A stretch of 55,898 nucleotides of DNA from an uncultured Eubacteriales bacterium. Its GTDB lineage: Bacteria > Bacillota > Clostridia > Christensenellales > Aristaeellaceae. Shown one piece after another: positions 44,103 to 53,521 of the stretch; the first letter of the stretch is position 1, and every line of letters starts with the position of its first letter. The position numbers and the translations under genes are program-made. The notes under the pieces are model-generated. The model did not search any database. It worked only from the letters and a program-made list of their open reading frames with translations, and was not told the DNA's origin. The DNA is taken from assembly GCA_900316415.1 (NCBI GenBank), contig ONCV01000020.1, positions 1 through 55,898 of the forward strand. Direction: 5' to 3'.

Positions 44103-45041
44103 ATGTTTACATCAGAACAGAAAGCCGTTTTTCAAGGGTTGGGAGCATTGGTAATTACCCCATTTAAAGAAGATCTCTCTGTTGATTATGACGCTATTGG
44201 TTTTAACATGCGCGATATGCAAGCAAAGGGTCTTAATCCTAACAATGGTTTCTTTGTGGCAGGAGGAACAATGGGTGAATGCGGGTCAATGAGTCTGGAC
44301 GAAAGAAAAAAAGTCATCTGTAAAGTGTGCGAGTCCGCTGGAGATATGGCTGTAGTAGCTGGGATCAACGATAATTCTGTTATCAATATAGTCGAATTGG
44401 CTGATGTCGCAAAAAAGGCTGGTGCTTCAGCCATGTTGCTGACTCCGCCTTACTATATTCCATATGACGATGAACAGATCTTTCAATTCTACAAGTATGT
44501 TAATGACCATACTGAGTTACCGATCATGATCTATAATAATCCCGCCGTTGCAGGCCGCGACCTGAGCACAAAAATGCTGAGAAGGCTCTCTGAATTGGAT
44601 CATATATTCGCTGTAAAGCAAGCTACGTCATCTATTATGACTTTTGTCCATACGGGAATGCTGAAGGAAAAACTCCTGATATTTACTGCTTCCTCCTCCC
44701 ATATGCCGATGGGAAGTGTTTTAGGCGCCAACGGTTTTATTTCCTTCATCAGCAGCGTGAACACCCCTCTCCAGGTTAATCTGTGGGAAGCTGTTAAAGC
44801 AAAAGACTGGGAATTGGCCTGCAAGTATCATGAAGAAGAGATGATTCTCTACGATTATTGGTGGTCTGGCGGTATGAAGCAGAATGCCGGCACCATTGTA
44901 CACATGAAGAAAATGATGAGCATGATCGGGCGCAAAGGCGGTCATGTCCGCCCCCCTCTCATCGATAATATTTCTTTGGAGGAGGAAAACGAGCTTAAGA
45001 AAATTCTGTACAAGTGGAATTTGCTCGAAGAGGAACGTTAA
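44103..45041 (+). CDS. DapA/NanA-superfamily aldolase or dehydratase
   Basis: 312 residues from ATG 44103 after AAGGAGG. Class I aldolase barrel: GALVITPFKEDLSVDYDAIG at the start, GGTMGECGSMSLDERKKV (pyruvate-carboxylate loop, usually GTTGE), IMIYNNPAVAG with catalytic Tyr144, and IFAVKQATSS with Schiff-base Lys172. The Tyr-Lys distance of 28 equals that of DapA. Changed specificity loops argue against lysine synthesis and for a sugar acid, for example a 2-keto-3-deoxy acid. It is immediately followed by a GH127 gene with no gap, so it belongs to a carbohydrate locus. Confidence 0.9.
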   Translation: MFTSEQKAVFQGLGALVITPFKEDLSVDYDAIGFNMRDMQAKGLNPNNGFFVAGGTMGECGSMSLDERKKVICKVCESAGDMAVVAGINDNSVINIVELADVAKKAGASAMLLTPPYYIPYDDEQIFQFYKYVNDHTELPIMIYNNPAVAGRDLSTKMLRRLSELDHIFAVKQATSSIMTFVHTGMLKEKLLIFTASSSHMPMGSVLGANGFISFISSVNTPLQVNLWEAVKAKDWELACKYHEEEMILYDYWWSGGMKQNAGTIVHMKKMMSMIGRKGGHVRPPLIDNISLEEENELKKILYKWNLLEEER

Positions 45042-46964
45042 ATGAATGCTGATTGCTTGGAATCGTCTGATTCACTCAGAAACTGCACCTTAAAACCAGG
45101 TCTTTTAAAAAGCAGACAGGATGCTGTGATTAATCACGCACTGCCTTATCACTTGCTGATTCTGAATGATCAAGTTCATGGTACTGTCAAGTCTGGCGCT
45201 ATGAGCAACTTTAGAATTGCCGCCGGATTAGTTCCGGGAGAGTTCTATGGACGACCGTTTCAAGACAGCGATGTATATAAATGGCTCGAAGCTGTTTCCT
45301 ATTCTCTTGTTGTTCGCCCGGATGATCAACTGAAACAGCAGGCAATTAGCGTGGTCGATTTAATCGCACAGGCGCAACAGCGTGATGGGTATATTTACAC
45401 TCCCAAAACGATATCAAAAGATAAAAGTGCAAGATATTCAAATCTCTGTGATGATCATGAACTTTACTGTGCCGGTCATTTGATTGAAGCTTGTTCATCA
45501 TTTTATGCTGCAACCAGGTATGAAAAGTCTCTGCAGATAGCAACGAAACTTGCCAATCATTTAGTGACTACCTTTGGTGCTGGTGAAAACCAAATCCACG
45601 GATATCCAGGGCATCCGGAGATTGAACTCGCGTTAATCAGGCTGTTCAGAATAACAGGTAAAACCGAATACCTTAGACTTACTGAATTCTTTTTGTCAGA
45701 AAGGGGCGCCTCCCCTAACTACTTTATCAAGGAAGCAATGGCGAGAGGTGAACAGGAACCCTATGGGCCATGGCATGGAAAGTATGATTATTCATACAAT
45801 CAGTCACATATCCCCTTCCCGCACCAGCACAAAGCTGCAGGTCATGCCGTAAGGGCCATCTATTTGTATCGGGCTCTGACTGACTTCGTATCTGCTTCAC
45901 ATGACGCACAGCTTTTTGCCCAGGCAAAAGACCTCTGGAACGATGTTGTTCAGACTAAAATGTATATCACTGGCGGAGTAGGATCATCTCATCATGGTGA
46001 ATCCATAACAGCATCATATGATCTTCCAAACGAATCTGCATATGCAGAAACCTGTGCTTCCGTTGCCCTTGCACTATGGGCACAAAGCATGTTCAATTAT
46101 GATCACAATTCAGAATATATTGATGTGATGGAGCGGGCTATTTACAATACAGTTTTTGCAAGTATGTCTTTCGATGGAACAAAGTATTTTTATGTCAATC
46201 CCTTGGAACTGCATCCAAATATGATTGAAGGACATAGGGAGCGACATCGCTTATTTGCAAATCGTCAACCATGGTTTGCCAGTTCCTGTTGTCCGACAAA
46301 CGTAGCACGACTTCTTACGCAGATCAATCAATACCTTTATTATGAAGATACTGAGGATATTTACGTAAATCATTATACAGCCAACACAGCAACACTCGCA
46401 AATGGCGCTTTCCATATTGATGTTTCAACCGAATATCCATTAAATGGAGAGATCTTTATCCGCATTCATGCCGAGAACGTTAAAAAAAGAGTATGGCTGC
46501 GCATCCCTGCTTGGTGCAGAAACTATTGTTTGAAGCTTAACGATCAAGAAATAAATCTGGAAAGGAAAAACGGGTATATTTGTCTTGGCGATAATTGGAA
46601 TACCGCGCAAATTTCGCTGAATCTGGAGCTGATCCCCACAGCTTACTATGCTCCTCTGATTCCTGACTGTGCTGGAAAAGTCGCCTACATGGTGGGCCCA
46701 TTGGTTTATTGTGCTGAAGAATACGATAATGGAGCAGCCCTGCAAGAGCTTATATTGAATGATGATGTAAAGTTAGGCGAAACAGAACAGTATTCTTTTG
46801 GCGTTTTCCGTCCTGTTACAGTATCCGGTATAAGGATCCATGGCTGCCAGTTGTATTGCCGCGAGACCAGCTGTTCCAGCACGTCAGTACGACTGATTCC
46901 TTATTATCTGTGGAATTACAGGGGGAGTGGCGAAATGGCTGTCTGGCTCGGAAAGCGAGTATGA
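45042..46964 (+). CDS. Glycoside hydrolase family 127, probable beta-L-arabinofuranosidase
   Basis: 640 residues starting directly after the upstream stop. GH127 enzymes remove beta-L-arabinofuranose using a zinc-held cysteine nucleophile. The Cys3-Glu set is visible: SAYAETCASVALAL (Glu336, Cys338) and WFASSCCPTNVARLL (Cys416, Cys417), nearly the same numbering as the characterised HypBA1. Other family motifs: GRPFQDSDVYKWLEAVSYSL, QQRDGYIYTP, HELYCAGHLIEA and MYITGGVGSSHHGESITASY. There is no signal peptide, so it acts in the cytoplasm on imported oligosaccharides. Its stop overlaps the possible start of the next gene (ATGA). Confidence 0.93.
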   Translation: MNADCLESSDSLRNCTLKPGLLKSRQDAVINHALPYHLLILNDQVHGTVKSGAMSNFRIAAGLVPGEFYGRPFQDSDVYKWLEAVSYSLVVRPDDQLKQQAISVVDLIAQAQQRDGYIYTPKTISKDKSARYSNLCDDHELYCAGHLIEACSSFYAATRYEKSLQIATKLANHLVTTFGAGENQIHGYPGHPEIELALIRLFRITGKTEYLRLTEFFLSERGASPNYFIKEAMARGEQEPYGPWHGKYDYSYNQSHIPFPHQHKAAGHAVRAIYLYRALTDFVSASHDAQLFAQAKDLWNDVVQTKMYITGGVGSSHHGESITASYDLPNESAYAETCASVALALWAQSMFNYDHNSEYIDVMERAIYNTVFASMSFDGTKYFYVNPLELHPNMIEGHRERHRLFANRQPWFASSCCPTNVARLLTQINQYLYYEDTEDIYVNHYTANTATLANGAFHIDVSTEYPLNGEIFIRIHAENVKKRVWLRIPAWCRNYCLKLNDQEINLERKNGYICLGDNWNTAQISLNLELIPTAYYAPLIPDCAGKVAYMVGPLVYCAEEYDNGAALQELILNDDVKLGETEQYSFGVFRPVTVSGIRIHGCQLYCRETSCSSTSVRLIPYYLWNYRGSGEMAVWLGKRV

Positions 46965-46999
46965 AAGACTTTGAAGCAGAAGAAAGGGTGAAAACACAC

Positions 47000-48001
47000 A
47001 TGTTATACCGGCATGTAGGAAAATGTGGGCTTCAGGTATCAGAGGTTGGACTTGGCACCATGACATTTGGTGCTCAGGTTTCTGAAAAAAACGCGTTCCT
47101 GATGATGGACCAGGCTTTCTTCTCCGGTGTCAATCTGTTTGATTGTGCCGATATTTACCCTCTTAATGGGGGCATTGAAAAGGCTGGAATTACAGAAAAA
47201 ATTGTCGGTAAGTGGATGAAAACAAAAAAGCGTGATGAAATAATTGTCACAAGCAAGTGCTTTGCGAAAGTTCAGGATCACGTGAATGGACTAGGCCTTA
47301 GCAGAGCACATATTCTGTCCGCTATAAATCAGTCACTGAAAAACCTTCAGACAGATTATGTGGACATCTACATGGCACATTCTTTTGACGAAACTGTGCC
47401 TTTGGAAGAAACGCTCCGTGCCTTCGAAGATATCGTTTCACAAGGGAAAGTCAGATACATAGGTGTCAGCAATTGGTCGTCGTGGCAGATGGAAAAAGCA
47501 CTGCGTATAGCAGAGACCAAGAATTATTTGCCTGTTTGTGCTGATGAACTGCGATATAACATATTATTCAGACGACCTGAAACAGAGATAATGCCAATGC
47601 TGCAAAGCGAAGGCCTGGGAGCTTTTTCTTATAACCCACTGGCTGGCGGCCTGCTGACAGGTCGATATAGCTTTCATAAAATGCCAGATGGAAATGACCG
47701 GTTTAACGTTGATGTGGGTGGCCCCCTTTATCACGTAAGATATTGGAATGAACAGTGCTTCAGCGCAGTCGAAAAGTATCTTGGGCTGTGTAAGCAGTGG
47801 GAACTGGATCCTGTACAAGCTGCAATCAAATGGGTGCTTTCAAAGCCCGGCATTTCCAGTGTTTTGCTTGGGGCAAGCAATCCGGAACAACTGACAGGAA
47901 CCCTTTGTGCACCAAATTTACTGTTAAGTGATGAGCAGGTTAATATGTTCGATGAACTATGGTATCTGTTGCCACGGTATAAGCAAGAGCCAGTTCATTG
48001 A
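47000..48001 (+). CDS. Aldo/keto reductase
   Basis: 333 residues from ATG 47000, chosen because MLYRHVGKCGLQVSEVGLGT is the usual N-terminus of the family; ATG 46961, coupled to the upstream stop, would add 13 charged residues. NAD(P)H-dependent reduction or oxidation of sugar carbonyls is the family role. Catalytic tetrad region: FDCADIYPLNGG (Asp, Tyr), VTSKCFAKV (Lys) and DIYMAHSFDETVPLEETL (His). VRYIGVSNWSSWQMEKAL, LGAFSYNPLAGGLLTGRY and SSVLLGASNPEQL (cofactor phosphate) fit the AKR11/12-like group. A terminator follows. Confidence 0.92.
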   Translation: MLYRHVGKCGLQVSEVGLGTMTFGAQVSEKNAFLMMDQAFFSGVNLFDCADIYPLNGGIEKAGITEKIVGKWMKTKKRDEIIVTSKCFAKVQDHVNGLGLSRAHILSAINQSLKNLQTDYVDIYMAHSFDETVPLEETLRAFEDIVSQGKVRYIGVSNWSSWQMEKALRIAETKNYLPVCADELRYNILFRRPETEIMPMLQSEGLGAFSYNPLAGGLLTGRYSFHKMPDGNDRFNVDVGGPLYHVRYWNEQCFSAVEKYLGLCKQWELDPVQAAIKWVLSKPGISSVLLGASNPEQLTGTLCAPNLLLSDEQVNMFDELWYLLPRYKQEPVH

Positions 48002-48031
48002 ACAAACATCATTTATTCTTTATCGCTCATA

Positions 48032-48077
48032 AGACAGAGCATGTGGTTTTCAGATCAGCATGCGCTGTCTTTTTTTA
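48032..48077 (+). terminator. Terminator after the aldo/keto reductase gene
   Basis: AGACAGAGCATG (48032-48043) and CATGCGCTGTCT (48059-48070) pair with one mismatch, followed by seven T. Confidence 0.88.
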
Positions 48078-48210
48078 TGCGTCAAATAACGTAAATCAGC
48101 ACTACAATAGCTGTTTTCTGCTCTTTTATATTTTAGGGAAGATGATATTATAATTCATGAAACCGAACAGGATAAGGAATTGAACATATATAGTGTTGGA
48201 GGGGTCTATC

Positions 48211-49494
48211 GTGTTCAGATGGGGAATTATTGCGGACGACCTGACGGGCGCCAATGATACCGGTGTCCAGTTTGCCAGATTCGGATACAAAACTACGGTT
48301 TTTCTGGACAAAAAAATGCACTATAACTATTCGGATATTCTAGTCCTTGATACTGACAGTCGGCAACGGGATTATAAAAGCGCAAAAGCGCATGTTGCTT
48401 CTGCAACAAAGGAACTGATAAATGCCGGAGTGGATCGAATCTATAAAAAAATAGATTCTGTAATGCGTGGAAACGTAGGCGCTGAATTGGACGCTGTATG
48501 CGAAGCCAGCGAATGCAAAACCGTGTTTGTTTGCCCGGCGTTTCCAAGTCTCGGAAGAATCGTGTCCAACGGTCAGGTTATTGTGAATGGAACACTGTTG
48601 CATGAATCCCAGTTAATTAATGAAAAGATAACGCCTGTATCTTCTTCCAGAATAGAGGATATCATTCGCCTGCAGAGCAGTAGGGAAATAATGAATCTTT
48701 CCCCGGAATCGCAGGATGTTAATTCATTGAAAGATTCATTCTCGCAGCTTATTGGCAAAGATGTAATTGTAGTCCTGGATGCGGAAAGCGAAGAGGATAT
48801 GGCGCTTTATGCAAATGTATTCCTTCAGCTTAACGGGCCTTATATCGTCAGTGGATCCGGTGGTTTAGCCAGAGCAATTGCATGCTCTATGGGTGAAATA
48901 GCTACGCCTTTTAATTATCTTGATAAGTCCTGTAAGCGTATTCTCGTTGTCTCCGGCACACCAAACTCAATGGCAAGACAACAGATAGACTACCTGGATG
49001 AAAACTATTTCCCGGTTACGAGATTCAGTTATCAGGAGCTAATCGATGGCAGCAGCGATGCTTCCCCAGTGATTTCGCATTTGTTAAAAAATGGCGTTGC
49101 AGGGATTGCCATAAAGGATACGTGTTTTCATGGAAATGTATACGCAAACAGTCTTATTATCAGAGAACGTATTGCTGACCTGGTTAATCAGGTTTGCCGT
49201 GCCAATCTTCCGGACGCATTAATTATTTGCGGCGGCGACACCGCTCTTTCGATCTGTCAGAAATTTGGAGCCTGGGGTCTGGATCTGATTGGAGAGATCG
49301 AGGTTGGCATGCCATATGGACTTCTTCAGAACAACTGGGGGCAGAATTTAGCGGTTGTTACGAAGTCCGGAAGCTTTGGCAATAAGCAGACCCTGGCTCA
49401 TGCGGTTTTATCGCTTATAGGCAATGAGCATAAATATATCTCTGAAAGTCGCAGCGTCAGAGCAGGAGGTGAAAACGTAAATGCTGCGATATGA
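48211..49494 (+). CDS. Four-carbon acid sugar kinase (DUF1537 family, OtnK/DtnK type)
   Basis: 427 residues from GTG 48211, eight bases after GGAGGGG. Members phosphorylate D-threonate, L-threonate, erythronate or 3-oxo-tetronates at O4. N-terminal domain: WGIIADDLTGANDTGVQFAR, KKIDSVMRGNVGAELDAVCE and VCPAFPSLGRIVSNGQVIVN. C-terminal nucleotide-binding domain: LVVSGTPNSMARQQIDYLD, LIICGGDTALSICQKFGAWG and VVTKSGSFGN. A PdxA2 gene 4 kb downstream is its classic partner in converting D-threonate to dihydroxyacetone phosphate. AT-rich TATAAT at 48149 may be its -10 box. Confidence 0.92.
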   Translation: MFRWGIIADDLTGANDTGVQFARFGYKTTVFLDKKMHYNYSDILVLDTDSRQRDYKSAKAHVASATKELINAGVDRIYKKIDSVMRGNVGAELDAVCEASECKTVFVCPAFPSLGRIVSNGQVIVNGTLLHESQLINEKITPVSSSRIEDIIRLQSSREIMNLSPESQDVNSLKDSFSQLIGKDVIVVLDAESEEDMALYANVFLQLNGPYIVSGSGGLARAIACSMGEIATPFNYLDKSCKRILVVSGTPNSMARQQIDYLDENYFPVTRFSYQELIDGSSDASPVISHLLKNGVAGIAIKDTCFHGNVYANSLIIRERIADLVNQVCRANLPDALIICGGDTALSICQKFGAWGLDLIGEIEVGMPYGLLQNNWGQNLAVVTKSGSFGNKQTLAHAVLSLIGNEHKYISESRSVRAGGENVNAAI

Positions 49495-49552
49495 GCCAAA
49501 TTGTTCGTCCACCGTATACCCACCGCACAACTGATCAGAAAGGATGTATACA

Positions 49553-50857
49553 ATGAAAAAATTATTTTCGATCATTCTGGCCCTGGTTATGTGCCTGTCC
49601 GTTCTCAGCTTTGCTGTGGCAGACGAAGAAATCAAGCTGGTTTACTGGTCTCCTGAAGATGACGAGTCCGCTATCGCTGTAGATAATGCGATCATTGAAA
49701 AATTTGTTGCGGCGCATCCGGGCGTGAGCATCGAACTCCAGCACGGAAGCCTGAGCGATATCCTGGCTAAGATTTCCGCCATGGCTATTGCGGGTACAAC
49801 ACCAGATTTCGCTTTCTTCTCTCCCAGATATGTAGCCGCCATGGTTGAGGGCGGATATCTCGAAGAGCTCACGGATCTTTATAAAGAGATCGGTGACATC
49901 CCCGCCAGCTTTGTAACCCCCACCAGTTCCGAGGCGATCTATGACATCCCCTGCGTTATGGATTCCATCTGCCTCTATTACCGGACCGATCTGTTCGAAG
50001 CAGCCGGCATTACTCCTCCCACCAACTGGGATGAATGGCTCGCCGCTGCAGAGAAGCTCACGCAGGATACGGATGGCGATGGTGTCAATGATATCTTTGG
50101 CATGACGCTGATGGGCGGTATCCCGGATGACTATTTCGGATTTACGCCGATCCTGTGGGCTAATGGCGCTGAATTCTTTAATGCTGATGGAAGCGCCGCA
50201 ATTGACTCTCCTGCGGCTATCGAAGCGCTTGATTTTGCCAAAAAGCTTGCCCCGTTCTGCCCGCCTGGCATGGAGAACGTGAACTACTCTGATAATCTGG
50301 TCCTGTTCGCTTCCGGAAAGACCGCGATGGTTCTGGCTCCTGGCCGTGTTATGCTGAGCATCGAAGAGTATTCCCCCGATCTGCTTGACAAGATTGACAT
50401 GGTTGCCGTCCCCGCAGGTCCCTCTGGCGACAAGCCTGTAACCAAAGTTTCCATTAATGACTTCGTTGTGTTCAATAACACGAAGCATCCCGAGCTGTGC
50501 AAGGAATTCATCAAATTCTATATGAGTGATGAATCCTACGAACTCTTCCTCACGAATTCCGCTCCTGGCCATATGCTTCCGACCCGGAACGCCTACCTGG
50601 AGGATGAAGCATATTTGAACAGCGAAAAGATCGCTTACAAGGCGGACAAAGTTAAGAAGTCCCTTGGGCTGGCCTTTGATTACGGCTCTGACTACGTCCT
50701 CCGCAACGGCGGCGCTTATAACCCCAACCTGAGCGAAGGCCTTGCCAGCACTGTCATGGCCCAGCAGATTAACAAGATGTATCTGGGTGAGGTAACGGCT
50801 GCTGAATGTGCAAAAACAATTGCCGATACCTGGAGAGAGGATTTCGGTATCAACTGA
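49553..50857 (+). CDS. Sugar ABC transporter solute-binding protein
   Basis: 434 residues from ATG 49553 after AGAAAGGATG. Signal peptide MKKLFSIILALVMCLSVLSF with cleavage near AVADEE, no lipobox. SBP_bac_1 features: LVYWSPEDDESAIAVDNAII, LYYRTDLFEAAGITPPTNWD, AAEKLTQDTDGDGVNDIFGM and LFASGKTAMVLAPGRVM. It belongs to a different family from the long binding protein at 11876. The ligand is unknown; the neighbours suggest an arabinose-containing or acid-sugar oligosaccharide. A stable hairpin separates it from the permeases. Codon use is more GC-rich than that of its neighbours. Confidence 0.94.
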   Translation: MKKLFSIILALVMCLSVLSFAVADEEIKLVYWSPEDDESAIAVDNAIIEKFVAAHPGVSIELQHGSLSDILAKISAMAIAGTTPDFAFFSPRYVAAMVEGGYLEELTDLYKEIGDIPASFVTPTSSEAIYDIPCVMDSICLYYRTDLFEAAGITPPTNWDEWLAAAEKLTQDTDGDGVNDIFGMTLMGGIPDDYFGFTPILWANGAEFFNADGSAAIDSPAAIEALDFAKKLAPFCPPGMENVNYSDNLVLFASGKTAMVLAPGRVMLSIEEYSPDLLDKIDMVAVPAGPSGDKPVTKVSINDFVVFNNTKHPELCKEFIKFYMSDESYELFLTNSAPGHMLPTRNAYLEDEAYLNSEKIAYKADKVKKSLGLAFDYGSDYVLRNGGAYNPNLSEGLASTVMAQQINKMYLGEVTAAECAKTIADTWREDFGIN

Positions 50858-50870
50858 TTTGAGATTCATC

Positions 50871-50897
50871 CTGGGAGAGGGATCTCCCCTCTCCCAG
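50871..50897 (+). terminator. Intercistronic hairpin between binding protein and permeases
   Basis: CTGGGAGAGG (50871-50880) and CCTCTCCCAG (50888-50897) form a 10-bp stem with no T-run. It lies 13 bases after the binding-protein stop and 21 before the permease start, the same position as the hairpin at 11831-11859 in the other importer. Confidence 0.75.
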
Positions 50898-50918
50898 GAG
50901 TCTGATTCTGGAGGAATT

Positions 50919-51797
50919 ATGCTTAACCGAAATAATAAAATAGGAATACTGATGTTATTGCCTGCGTTGGTATTACTCCTGTTTTTAATTGTGTACCCAT
51001 TTGTGAGAACTGTCGAATTAAGCTTCATGCAGCAAAAGATGACGCAGGCAACCGGTAAATTTATCGGCTTCAAAAACTACAGTCGTCTGCTGGGTTCCTC
51101 TGAATTCTGGACTTCCTTTGGTCTGAGCGTTACTTGGACAGTGACAAACGTGATTGGCCAGGTAGTATTCGGTGTAATCATTTCACTTTTGCTGAATCGG
51201 ACCTTTTTTTGCAGAACCATTGCCCGCGGAGTTTCTCTTCTTCCTTTCTTCATGCCCATGGTTTCCATGATGCTCATGTGGAGATGGATGTTCAACGAGA
51301 ATTACGGAATCATAAACTCTTTATTGTATTCTCTTGGAATTACCAAAGAACCTGTCGGCTGGTTAAGCACCACCGCGCTGGCTTTTCCATCCGTTATTCT
51401 TGTCTCAACCTGGCGCTATACGCCCTTCGTAACCATGAATATTCTTTCAAAGCTTCAGACTATTCCGACTGAGCATTACGAGGCAGCAGCGATTGATGGT
51501 GCGTCCGGATGGAAAGCTTTCTGGCATATTACGCTTCCCGAAATAAGGGATGTTCTTCAGATTGTAATCGTTTTAAGAGTTATTTTCATGTTCAAAAAAG
51601 TGGATGAGGTCATGATCCTGACAAATGGCGGCCCCGGAACTTCAACCATGATTCTTCCTCTATATACCTATAAAAATACCTTCGAATCTCTCCAGCTTGG
51701 TCGAGGCGCTGCAAGCGCTGTTCTGCTGATGCTGTTTGTATTTATCCTGATGGTATTTTATTTCCGCATGTTTGAGAAGGAGGATGATGTCAGATGA
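50919..51797 (+). CDS. Sugar ABC transporter permease, MalF/UgpA type
   Basis: 292 residues from ATG 50919 after TGGAGGAATT. Six helices (IGILMLLPALVLLLFLIVYP; GQVVFGVIISLLL; GVSLLPFFMPMVSMMLMWRW) and the EAA loop EAAAIDGASGWKAFWHITLP. TNGGPGTSTMILPLYTYKNT is the typical C-terminal pattern. Overlaps the next permease by four bases. The ATPase must come from elsewhere. Confidence 0.94.
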   Translation: MLNRNNKIGILMLLPALVLLLFLIVYPFVRTVELSFMQQKMTQATGKFIGFKNYSRLLGSSEFWTSFGLSVTWTVTNVIGQVVFGVIISLLLNRTFFCRTIARGVSLLPFFMPMVSMMLMWRWMFNENYGIINSLLYSLGITKEPVGWLSTTALAFPSVILVSTWRYTPFVTMNILSKLQTIPTEHYEAAAIDGASGWKAFWHITLPEIRDVLQIVIVLRVIFMFKKVDEVMILTNGGPGTSTMILPLYTYKNTFESLQLGRGAASAVLLMLFVFILMVFYFRMFEKEDDVR

Positions 51798-52624
51798 AAG
51801 CTCGTCTTCCTGTCAGAATATTTTGTGGTCTGGCTACCATCCTCTTCAGCCTGATTGCACTTCTCCCCATTCTCTGGATGCTTCTATCCTCTCTGCGTCC
51901 CGTATCTGAGTTTTTCAAGATGCCGCAGACCGTCCTTCCCGATATCTGGACCTTTGAAAACTATGTAAACCTTTTCAAAAAAACAAACTTTACGACATGG
52001 GTCGGAAACAGCCTGCTTGTTTCTGTCGGAACAGTAGGGATATGCATACTTGCTGCCACCCTGGCTGCATATTCCCTTTCCAGGTTTTCCTATCCGGGAC
52101 GAAAGGCCTTTGTTATCTTTTCCATGATTGGATATATGATGCCCGCTGTGCTCATTGTGATCCCCGTTTATCTCATCTTCGCCCAATTGCGTCTTGTAAA
52201 TACGCTTCTTGGGTTGATTATCTCCTATATAGCTCTGACGCTTCCATATAGCATCTGGTTGCTGCGCGCTTTCTTCAAGTCTCTGCCCATTTCCATTGAA
52301 GAGTCAGCAACAATGGATGGAGCCGGAACACTGGTGATCCTGTTCAGAATTGTTTTGCCCATCAGCTTGCCGGGGATTATTTCGACCTCGATTTACGCAT
52401 TCAGCTATGTTTGGAATGAATACTTGTTCGCTGCCATATTGCTGTCTTCCGACTCCATGAGAACATTCCCGGTCGGGTTAAAGAGCTTTGTCAACGATTT
52501 GTACATTCAATGGGAGTATATCATGGCCGGCGGCATCATGGTCAGCATTCCCGCCATGATTCTCTTCCTGGTTTCTCAGAAACAATTAATACAGGGCATG
52601 TCAGCTGGAGCTGTAAAAGGATAG
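51794..52624 (+). CDS. Sugar ABC transporter permease, MalG/UgpE type
   Basis: 276 residues. Helices include FCGLATILFSLIALLPILWM, VSVGTVGICILAATLAAYSL and MIGYMMPAVLIVIPVYLIFA. EAA loop EESATMDGAGTLVILFRIVL and terminal LIQGMSAGAVKG are characteristic of the second permease. ATG 51794 overlaps the upstream TGA and follows GAAGGAGGATG. Confidence 0.94.
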   Translation: MKARLPVRIFCGLATILFSLIALLPILWMLLSSLRPVSEFFKMPQTVLPDIWTFENYVNLFKKTNFTTWVGNSLLVSVGTVGICILAATLAAYSLSRFSYPGRKAFVIFSMIGYMMPAVLIVIPVYLIFAQLRLVNTLLGLIISYIALTLPYSIWLLRAFFKSLPISIEESATMDGAGTLVILFRIVLPISLPGIISTSIYAFSYVWNEYLFAAILLSSDSMRTFPVGLKSFVNDLYIQWEYIMAGGIMVSIPAMILFLVSQKQLIQGMSAGAVKG

Positions 52625-52659
52625 TTATCTGCTATTACTGGCACTGAAGGAGGCATCTC

Positions 52660-53460
52660 ATGGAAGATAAGCTCCCATTTGTTTTTGAAAAAAACACGAT
52701 AGTAATAAACAGTGGCATTTTCTTATCTTCCGGAACTGGCCACCACCCGAAGCGTCTGATTTCTTCCTATGAACTGATCTTCATTCGCTCGGGAACCCTG
52801 TCGATCGCAGAGGAAGACGAGTACTTTGAATTAAATGAAGGCGATTATTTGATCCTGTATCCCGGAAGAGTACATTATGGAACCAGGGATTTTGACAAAA
52901 CCCTCAGCTTTTACTGGGTGAATTTTGATATTCTGGAAAAGGCTGATATGAGCATGGAATTTCACCTTGAGCGCTTTGGGCATTCTTCACGCCCGACCGT
53001 TATCATCGATTTATTTAATATGCTGCAGTCCAACCAGGAATCCGGATACAGTTATGAGCCGGTAAAGCAGATGCTGTTCGCACTGATTATATGCGAAATG
53101 ACACGTCCAAAGCAGGATGATGAAAGTATCGGCCAATCGATTGTGTGGGCATCCCGCGCCCAGGCATTTATCAGGACCCACTTCAGTGAGCAGATTACAC
53201 GAAACTCAATTGCTTTTTCGATTGGTTGCAGCGCGGATTATCTTGGACGCATTTTTCAGAAAGTATATCACAAGAAAATCAGTGATATGATTCATGATAA
53301 CCGGATTAAGCGTGCGGGTGAACTGCTGACGTCCTCCGCAAGAAGCGTTTCAGATATTGCCGAGGAGTGCGGCTACCTTGATATCAGATCTTTCAGATTG
53401 CAGTTTAAGCTCCGGTATGGAATTACTCCGCAGCAATACAGGAGCCGGAACACGCGATGA
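52660..53460 (+). CDS. AraC-family regulator with cupin domain
   Basis: 266 residues from ATG 52660 after GAAGGAGG, 35 bases after the permease. N-terminal cupin: SYELIFIRSGTLSIAEEDEY, GDYLILYPGRVHYGTRD. Two helix-turn-helix motifs at the C-terminus: AFSIGCSADYLGRIFQKVYH and VSDIAEECGYLDIRSFRLQF, ending YGITPQQYRSR. It is embedded in the transport/catabolic genes and likely regulates them according to an imported sugar. Confidence 0.93.
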   Translation: MEDKLPFVFEKNTIVINSGIFLSSGTGHHPKRLISSYELIFIRSGTLSIAEEDEYFELNEGDYLILYPGRVHYGTRDFDKTLSFYWVNFDILEKADMSMEFHLERFGHSSRPTVIIDLFNMLQSNQESGYSYEPVKQMLFALIICEMTRPKQDDESIGQSIVWASRAQAFIRTHFSEQITRNSIAFSIGCSADYLGRIFQKVYHKKISDMIHDNRIKRAGELLTSSARSVSDIAEECGYLDIRSFRLQFKLRYGITPQQYRSRNTR

Positions 53461-53521
53461 AAAGCCGGTCATTGAATGATTGTTTTCATGGAAATATATA
53501 GATATTGATGAGGTGACTGAG